Shown here piece after piece: positions 7,483-13,073 of a DNA stretch of 14,710 nucleotides. The position numbers were made by a program, and so were the translations under genes. A model generated the notes under the pieces. The model ran no database searches and was not told where the DNA came from. It saw only the letters and a program-made list of their open reading frames with translations. The number at the start of each line of letters is the position of its first letter. Position 1 is the first letter of the stretch. Source of the DNA: Verrucomicrobiota bacterium (GTDB lineage Bacteria; Verrucomicrobiota; Verrucomicrobiia; Limisphaerales; UBA9464); NCBI GenBank assembly GCA_026397675.1, contig JAPLUH010000504.1:1-14710 (forward strand), in the 5' to 3' direction.

Positions 7483-8514
7483 TTATCGGGTTTTCTGGAG
7501 GATGTCTCCCGATGGTGACGAGTTTGAGCTGTGGGCGAATTCGGTCGTCAGGACCTCCAGGCGCGCCGCGAGGTCGGCGAGGAGTGGGAGGTCGGAATCG
7601 GGACGCCGGGCTCCGCGTGGGTGTGGCACGTCGCACGGAATGACACCCCGTAACTTGAGGAACTGGGCGCACGTGTGTTTGTAGGCGGGCACCGGGGCGC
7701 GGAAGGCGATCATGCCTAAGTACTGCAGCCAGTCGTTCAACTCGAAGAAACGTCCGTCACCGAGTTCCCAGGCGCGGTCTCGGGCCGCGAAGGCTTCGAC
7801 ATGGAAGGCCGACAAACCCAACAAGTAGTCGCTGCCCCACTGGATGAGGTCGATGGCCAAGTCGTTGCCCGTATACACACGGAACTCGGGGCGAACGGCA
7901 TCGCGCACCGCCAGCCGTTGCCACTCCAGGTCTCGGCTGAGGGAACTGTGCTTGGCACCCACCAATTGGGGAATGTCGAGCAAGGCCCGGAAGGTGTCCA
8001 AGTCCCAGATCCGGCCAAAGGGCACGAACATCGTGCCGAGCTCGAAGCCGAGAAATTGCGGCACGGCCTGTCCGACGGATCGGAATAGCGACACGGTTTG
8101 CTCTCGATCCCAGTGCTGGGTGGCGGAGCAGGGAAATAGGATGGGGGTTCCCCCGGCCGAGTGGATGACCGAGGCCTCACGGGCGTACACGGTGGCCGGG
8201 TCTCCGGCGAGGCCCTCAATATAAGTGCCGGCGATGAAGCGTCGACCCCGGGCCATTTGACTGGTTTCGGCGAGGAACTCGGCTCGCTCGGACGGGCTCA
8301 ACAAGTTGGCGTAGCCGGTGTCCATGTTGACGGCGGGAGTGAGTCCGGCCGCCCAGGTTCGCTCGACGAGCGTGGCCCAGGTTTCCCGGTCGGGGCGGCC
8401 GTCGGGATGGAAGGGCAGGAGCACCGCGGAAATGCCGTCGATGGATCGCCGAGGTCGGAGAGGAGGGACGTGGATCATGGCGTTGGGTTTGGGGTCCCGG
8501 AACCGGGTTGTCAC
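7483..8514 (-). CDS. Dihydrodipicolinate synthase family protein, atypical
   Basis: This 343-residue protein has the DHDPS/N-acetylneuraminate lyase TIM-barrel pattern, the family of class I aldolases acting through a lysine Schiff base. GISAVLLPFHPDGR (28-40) is the first strand, DTGYANLLSPSER (65-77) takes the place of the TTGE loop, and GGTPILFPC (121-129) follows. The Schiff-base lysine is K188 in LVGAKHSS, and YTGNDLAIDLIQWGSDYLLG (214-233) is the late strand pair. At the usual YNxPxR position the sequence reads FELGTMFVPFGR, so the catalytic tyrosine appears to be Phe157. True DapA function is therefore doubtful; another aldolase or lyase reaction on a 2-keto acid is more likely. GTG 8514 overlaps the helicase stop as GTGA and has GAGG five bases upstream, favouring it over ATG 8478. 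It sits between the helicase and the radical SAM gene. Confidence 0.8.
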   Translation of the reverse strand: MTTRFRDPKPNAMIHVPPLRPRRSIDGISAVLLPFHPDGRPDRETWATLVERTWAAGLTPAVNMDTGYANLLSPSERAEFLAETSQMARGRRFIAGTYIEGLAGDPATVYAREASVIHSAGGTPILFPCSATQHWDREQTVSLFRSVGQAVPQFLGFELGTMFVPFGRIWDLDTFRALLDIPQLVGAKHSSLSRDLEWQRLAVRDAVRPEFRVYTGNDLAIDLIQWGSDYLLGLSAFHVEAFAARDRAWELGDGRFFELNDWLQYLGMIAFRAPVPAYKHTCAQFLKLRGVIPCDVPHPRGARRPDSDLPLLADLAARLEVLTTEFAHSSNSSPSGDILQKTR

Positions 8515-10961
8515 GACCGCCTCAGAATCAAGCGGTGGTCGATGCGTTTGGTTTGCGCGTATTCGAGCGGGGGTAGGATGGTCTCGGTGGGGGAATGCAC
8601 CTCATGCAACAGGGGTTTGGCCATGGCCTGAAGCTCCGTCCACCGAGGCCATTCTAGCGGTGCCGCATGGGCGATTTGCCGCAGTAGGCTTCGCCACTCG
8701 ATGATCATGCGGTCGATGTCGCCGGTACCGAGCACTTCGCTGACAAAGCGCACCTTGCAGGCCGGGTCTTCATGGATCCTACGGACCACCGTTTCGGCTC
8801 CGGTGCCATACTTGAGGGGTAGCCCTGTCTCCAGATATCCATCGATCGATGCGGGGCCATAGGCCTTGCGGCAGGCAAAGGCCAGTTGACCGCCATAGCG
8901 GTCTCCGTCGGCACAGAAGCGGAACCCCGCGTCGAGGTTGGCCAAGTCGTAGACCAATTCCTCCAACGGGTAGGTGGCGTCTTCGAGAGCAGCCGCGATC
9001 GCTAGACCATCGCCGCCGGAGAAGAAACTCACCACGCGTCCGCGCCGGGTCGGATTGCCCTGGGCATCGACCAACCCGAGGCGTCGCCAGGTGAGTGCGG
9101 TGCCTGGGGCGGCCGAAAGCCCGCGGCAGATCTCGGTCCAGTCGCAGCGCGCACAGACGGCCGAAAGCACCTCGCGTTCTTTTGGGCGCCACAGCGCCAC
9201 TCCATGACGATCCACGGGCACCTTGATCGTCTGGAGGTCTAGGCTCACCAGCACGGTAATGGCTTGCTCGTGCTCAATCCAGCGGACCACGGGGAGCTTC
9301 TGTTGTAGCAGGTGCTTTTCGAGGGATGGTTTGAGGCTCTCGCTGAAGACGCCTGTGCTCACCTCGCGTCCGTGCCACTGGGTCAAGCGTCGGACCCACT
9401 TGGCCAAGATCAGACGGCCATCGGCCATTCGGTCGGCCACAATCATCGAGCGGCCATAGAGGGTACCCTCGGGCGTTTCTTCTAAAGCGGTGAGTCCGCC
9501 TTGACCCACTTTTTCTAGGGCCTCTTGAACTGTCAGAGCCGACTTGAGCGGGACCGATGAGGTGGCCGCTGTTTCGGAGCCATTCTCCGAGGGTTGCGGC
9601 AATGCCGTCGTGGCCGCGACGACCCAGATCTTGTTCAGCGGACGTTCCTGCCAGAAGGGGTAGGGCTCCCATTCGCCGGCCGAGTTGAGCATTTCCCGGT
9701 TTCTCTTACGGACCTGGCGCGCCCGCTCGGCGTCGGTCATCCAACCGCATGGAGCGTTCGGCCGTTTCAGCGATTCTTCGACGCCAAGGATGATGGGCTT
9801 GGTGGTGAACAAGCGCTCCTGCACCCGCACGGCCTCGACAAAGGGAGATTTGCCCGCGTCGGCGGCGACTGCCATAAGACCGAGCAGGGCGCTCCAATCG
9901 ACCATGCCCGATCGGGCGAGAGCGCAGGGGTGTCCATCGCGCATCCGCAACTCATTGGCACTGACGAGCACGTAACCCATCTCGTCGAGCCCGCGGCGTC
10001 CGGCGCGTCCGAACATTTGCAGGATCTCGTCACCCCTCAGAGGAATCTCGCGTCCGTCTCGCTTGTACTGCGCGGCCGTGATGGCCACCGATCGCAGGCT
10101 AAAGTTAATACCGGCGGCCAACCCCATCGTGGCCACGACCACTCGAAGTTGGCCCGCCTTGGTGAGGGGCTCAATGACTCCGGCGCGCACCGCGTAGCTC
10201 AAACCACTGTGGTGATAGGCCACTCGGGATTTGAGCATTTTGGCCAGGGGTTCGCCGACGAGCCGTTTCTGGGCTTCGGTTAATTGCAGCGGATTAGGAC
10301 AGGGCAGTTGTCGGGCTATGTCCGAGGCGAGTTCTTCGGCGTGGGCTCGTCGGGGGGCGAAGAGCAGCACCGGCCCCAATCCCTCGGCCAAGGCCTTGGC
10401 GCACAGGCGTGGCCAGTAGCTGCGGATTTCCGGCGGCAATCGCCAGTTGAGTTCGTTGGCGAACACCTCGTCCAGCGGGACAGGGCGGACGGTGTATTTA
10501 ACGACTTCGACGGCACGCCCCAGACGGCGCAGCCAGTTGGCTACCTGCTCGGGGTTAGCCACCGAGCCACTGAGGAGGAGGAGTTGGGTTTGCGGTGGGG
10601 CTAGTGCCAGTGCCAGTTCGTAATTCAGCCCTCGGTCTTCATCGCCGAGCATTTGGTACTCGTCGACGATGAGCAGGGTAGGTCCATCGCCTCGGATAAG
10701 CCGGTTTTTCTGTGTTTCGAGGGTGGCGACAAGAATCGGGGCATCCAGGTTCTCGGCCAGGTCGCCGGTGGCGATGCCGACGTTCCAGCCCCGGGCTCGC
10801 CATTCAGCCAGTTTGTCATTGGCCAGCGCCCGCGTGGGTACTGTGTAAATCGCCTGACCCCGATTTTTGCCAAACTTGGACCACAATTCGAAGACGAGCG
10901 TCTTGCCGGCGCCTGTGGGCGCATGGATGACCACGTCCTTGCCCGCTCTCAATGCCGACAC
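8511..10961 (-). CDS. Ski2-like superfamily 2 DEAD/DEAH-box helicase
   Basis: This is an ATP-dependent RNA or DNA helicase of the Ski2/Hel308-like group, 816 residues from GTG 10961. Motif I is APTGAGKT (14-21), Ia VPTRALAN (41-48), II DEYQ (100-103), III SGSVAN (131-136), V VVVATMGLAAGINF (274-287) and VI QMFGRAGRRG (315-324). TVRPVPLDEVF and YHHSGLSYAVRAGVIEPL are typical of Ski2-like enzymes. Residues about 400-816 are unassigned; they hold a variable linker (450-475), a CARCDWTEIC cluster (603-612) and a helical tail with LGLVDAQGNPTRRGRVVSFF. The frame is open upstream to 11003 and encodes PDLWQQEA just before GTG 10961, which looks like genuine helicase sequence, so translation may start further upstream at a rare codon (CTG 10979 or ATT 10991). 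It is first in a unit with the DHDPS-like and radical SAM genes. The substrate is unknown. Confidence 0.88.
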   Translation of the reverse strand: MSALRAGKDVVIHAPTGAGKTLVFELWSKFGKNRGQAIYTVPTRALANDKLAEWRARGWNVGIATGDLAENLDAPILVATLETQKNRLIRGDGPTLLIVDEYQMLGDEDRGLNYELALALAPPQTQLLLLSGSVANPEQVANWLRRLGRAVEVVKYTVRPVPLDEVFANELNWRLPPEIRSYWPRLCAKALAEGLGPVLLFAPRRAHAEELASDIARQLPCPNPLQLTEAQKRLVGEPLAKMLKSRVAYHHSGLSYAVRAGVIEPLTKAGQLRVVVATMGLAAGINFSLRSVAITAAQYKRDGREIPLRGDEILQMFGRAGRRGLDEMGYVLVSANELRMRDGHPCALARSGMVDWSALLGLMAVAADAGKSPFVEAVRVQERLFTTKPIILGVEESLKRPNAPCGWMTDAERARQVRKRNREMLNSAGEWEPYPFWQERPLNKIWVVAATTALPQPSENGSETAATSSVPLKSALTVQEALEKVGQGGLTALEETPEGTLYGRSMIVADRMADGRLILAKWVRRLTQWHGREVSTGVFSESLKPSLEKHLLQQKLPVVRWIEHEQAITVLVSLDLQTIKVPVDRHGVALWRPKEREVLSAVCARCDWTEICRGLSAAPGTALTWRRLGLVDAQGNPTRRGRVVSFFSGGDGLAIAAALEDATYPLEELVYDLANLDAGFRFCADGDRYGGQLAFACRKAYGPASIDGYLETGLPLKYGTGAETVVRRIHEDPACKVRFVSEVLGTGDIDRMIIEWRSLLRQIAHAAPLEWPRWTELQAMAKPLLHEVHSPTETILPPLEYAQTKRIDHRLILRRS

Positions 10962-11014
10962 GGCCTCCTGCTGCCACAGGTCGGGGACAATGACACCTGA
11001 ACACTACGATCGAC

Positions 11015-11020
11015 TGTCAA
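11015..11020 (-). promoter_or_regulatory. Possible -35 element (TTGACA) for the helicase operon
   Basis: Read on the minus strand, a perfect TTGACA lies at 11020-11015 in the 183-base gap between the helicase and the divergent proB gene. The best -10 candidate, TGTCAT at 10995-10990, is 19 bases away and weak, so this is a suggestion only. If used, it would start transcription near 10983, which would favour a helicase start at CTG 10979 or GTG 10961 rather than ATT 10991. Confidence 0.25.
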
Positions 11021-11144
11021 AAGCACCAACAGCTTCGGAGGCTTAGGTGTGAATGGGGTGGAATCGGGGATCGCGGTGTCCCTACGCTCGATGAGGCGTG
11101 ACTTGCGGATTGAGCCGAGGCGGTGACTTGGGAGACTCTCTGCC

Positions 11145-12221
11145 GTGCGTTCGTCTGCGCCTCCATCTGCCCGTCGTGTGGTCGTGAAGCTGGGAACCGG
11201 TGTCCTTACCGATGCCTCCAAGCGGCTCGACTTGGTACAGTTTGCTCAACTGGTCGCTCAAATCGCCCGACTTCGGTCGGCAGGCCACGAGGTCGTCGTA
11301 GTCACCTCGGGAGCGGTCGGGGCCGGAATGGGAGTGCTCGGTTACGATCGGCGTCCGGGGAGTTTGGCCGAACGGCAAGCCTGTGCCGCGGTCGGGCAAT
11401 CGCGGTTGATGGCTTTGTACGAGTCGCTCTTTCGCCACTTCGATCAACCGGTGGCTCAAGTGCTACTGACCCACGACGATTTGGCCGACCACACCCGGCA
11501 CCTCAATGCGCGCAATACCCTGCTGACGCTGCTCAAACACAAGGTGTTGCCCATTATCAACGAGAACGATGTGGTGTCGGTGACCGAGTTGAAGTTTGGA
11601 GACAACGATCGGTTGTCTGCACTGGTTGCCAGCCTCTTACCCGCCGATTTGCTGGTCATTTTGACGACGGCCGACGGCTTGATTGAACACTTCGGAAAGC
11701 CGGAGGCCCGATTATTGGAGACGGTGGAAGCGGTTGATGCGCGGATCGAAGCCATGGCCGGTGGGACCTCGAGCGAGACGGCCACGGGTGGCATGACCAC
11801 CAAGATTTTGGCTGCGAAGATCGTCGTTCGCTCCGGTATTCCCTTGGTCATTGCTCCAGGGCACCGGCATGACGCCTTGGAGAAAATTGTGAATGGTGAG
11901 TCCGTCGGCACCCGTTTCTTGGCCGGTTCTGGCCGCCTCTCGAGTCGCAAGCGTTGGATCGCCTTTTACCACCATGCCGAAGGAACCCTGACGGTGGACG
12001 CAGGAGCCGTGGTCGCGCTGAGGGATCACGGGCGCAGCCTGCTCGCACCGGGAATCCTCCGCTGCGAGGGAGAGTTTCAGGCGGGCGATGTGGTTCGAAT
12101 TTGCGATCCGGAAGGTCGGGAATTGGCCCGGGGTCTGGCCGGTGCCTCGGCGGTCGAGGTGCGCGAACGCTCTCAAAAGCAGGCAGAGATTATTCATCGA
12201 GATGATCTTGTGGTGCTCTGA
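11145..12221 (+). CDS. proB: Glutamate 5-kinase with C-terminal PUA domain
   Basis: ProB phosphorylates glutamate to glutamyl-5-phosphate, the first and usually feedback-inhibited step of proline synthesis, in the cytoplasm. The 358-residue protein shows the amino-acid-kinase fold: VVKLGTGVLT (13-22), VVVTSGAVGAGM (51-62), AAVGQSRLM (81-89), INENDVVSV (138-146), FGDNDRLSA (151-159), the ILTTADGL strand (172-179) and the ATP loop TGGMTTKI (214-221). From about residue 275 a PUA domain follows (GTLTVDAGAVVAL, then SLLAPGILRCEGEFQAGDVVRI), the usual full-length bacterial architecture. GTG 11145 is chosen because GGAG at 11131-11134 lies ten bases before it. The gene is divergent from the helicase operon and 27 bases upstream of mazG, probably co-transcribed. 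proA is not in the window. Confidence 0.96.
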   Translation: MRSSAPPSARRVVVKLGTGVLTDASKRLDLVQFAQLVAQIARLRSAGHEVVVVTSGAVGAGMGVLGYDRRPGSLAERQACAAVGQSRLMALYESLFRHFDQPVAQVLLTHDDLADHTRHLNARNTLLTLLKHKVLPIINENDVVSVTELKFGDNDRLSALVASLLPADLLVILTTADGLIEHFGKPEARLLETVEAVDARIEAMAGGTSSETATGGMTTKILAAKIVVRSGIPLVIAPGHRHDALEKIVNGESVGTRFLAGSGRLSSRKRWIAFYHHAEGTLTVDAGAVVALRDHGRSLLAPGILRCEGEFQAGDVVRICDPEGRELARGLAGASAVEVRERSQKQAEIIHRDDLVVL

Positions 12222-12248
12222 ATCGTTAGCTCATCGAACACGAATCCT

Positions 12249-12932
12249 ATGCCCAAAGCCCCATCCCGACGACTTGCCCCCATTCGACAACTGCTCGAGG
12301 TGATGGCCGCCCTTCGCGCTCCAGACGGATGCCCCTGGGACCGCGAGCAAGACCACCGCTCCCTCCGCTCCCATGCGGTGGAAGAGGTGTATGAATTGAT
12401 GGATGCGATCGAGGCCGGCGATGATGTGGAGATGGCCGAGGAGTTGGGTGACTTGCTCCTTCAGGTGGTGTTCCACGCCCAGTTGGCGCGCGAGCGTGGG
12501 GTGTTTGATTTTGATGCGGTCTGCCAGCACTTAGTAGACAAACTTATTCGCCGCCATCCGCATGTCTTCGGATCGGTGAGCGTGAAGAATATCGATCAGG
12601 TCTGGGCCAATTGGGAATCCATTAAGAAGGCTGAGAAGGCGGGTTCTAAGCATGAGAGGAAATCGGCTCTGGATGGGATTCCGCGGCACCTGCCGGCATT
12701 GATGCGTTCTCAGAAATTGCTGAAGAAAGCAGCCAAGGCCGGATTGGCCCCGGTTCCCCCGAAACCCAAGGCCGGCGATCGTAAGGTCATTGCTCAGGCG
12801 TTATTCGACTTGTCGGCCCAGTGTCAGGCGGCCGGATGGTCGGCCGAGGAGTTGTTACGCGCCGAATTACAGCGTCGGGAGTCGGTCTGGCGTCAGGAGG
12901 AGCGACGTCAAGGGGCCCAAAAAACCGCGTAG
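12249..12932 (+). CDS. mazG: MazG-type nucleoside triphosphate pyrophosphohydrolase
   Basis: MazG hydrolyses (d)NTPs to monophosphates plus pyrophosphate, clearing non-canonical nucleotides and, in E. coli, affecting ppGpp levels. Of the 227 residues, the N-terminal domain is complete: CPWDREQDHRSLR (28-40), EEVYELMDAI (45-54), EELGDLLLQVVFHAQLA (64-80), LIRRHPHVFG (99-108), and VWANWESIKKAEK. The metal-binding acids of EEVYE and EELGD are present. After DGIPRHLPALMRSQKLLKKAAKAGL the second MazG-like domain is short (about 50 residues against about 90 in E. coli, 263 residues in all). It lacks the EExxE and ExxD metal-binding pattern, reading IAQALFDLSAQ at the matching helix. It starts at ATG 12249, 27 bases after proB, and is probably in the same transcript. 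Family certain; which substrates it takes is not. Confidence 0.94.
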   Translation: MPKAPSRRLAPIRQLLEVMAALRAPDGCPWDREQDHRSLRSHAVEEVYELMDAIEAGDDVEMAEELGDLLLQVVFHAQLARERGVFDFDAVCQHLVDKLIRRHPHVFGSVSVKNIDQVWANWESIKKAEKAGSKHERKSALDGIPRHLPALMRSQKLLKKAAKAGLAPVPPKPKAGDRKVIAQALFDLSAQCQAAGWSAEELLRAELQRRESVWRQEERRQGAQKTA

Positions 12933-12998
12933 CCGAATCATTAAAGAACATTAGATTGTCAGGGCTAGGATTGTGAGGTCGGTGCGCGATTTGTGGCG

Positions 12999-13015
12999 CT
13001 GAAAGTGGATTTCAG
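12999..13015 (+). promoter_or_regulatory. Inverted repeat upstream of rpoN
   Basis: CTGAAA (12999-13004) and TTTCAG (13010-13015) form a perfect 6-base inverted repeat around GTGGA, in the gap between mazG and rpoN and about 29 bases upstream of the sigma-54-like motif. It could be an operator or a weak hairpin after mazG. No T-run follows directly. It may be chance. Confidence 0.25.
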
Positions 13016-13041
13016 GCCCGTGGTTTCGGTTCTTTCTTTAA

Positions 13042-13058
13042 TTGGCAAGATTCCTGCG
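13042..13058 (+). promoter_or_regulatory. Sigma-54-type -24/-12 promoter motif before rpoN
   Basis: TTGGCAAGATTCCTGCG matches the sigma-54 consensus YTGGCACG-N4-TTGCW with the defining GG (13044-13045) and GC (13056-13057) exactly ten bases apart. The TGGCACG part matches 6 of 7 and TTGC 3 of 4. Counting from the -12 position, transcription would begin near 13069, only about five bases before the rpoN ATG at 13074, so any message would be almost leaderless. The match was found by eye in one place. Confidence 0.45.
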
Positions 13059-13073
13059 GTAGCTTGCGGGTCG

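Noticed and set aside
9594..10283. Plus-strand open frame of 229 codons opposite the helicase
   Set aside because: It is antisense to the helicase motor domains and shows no domain pattern.
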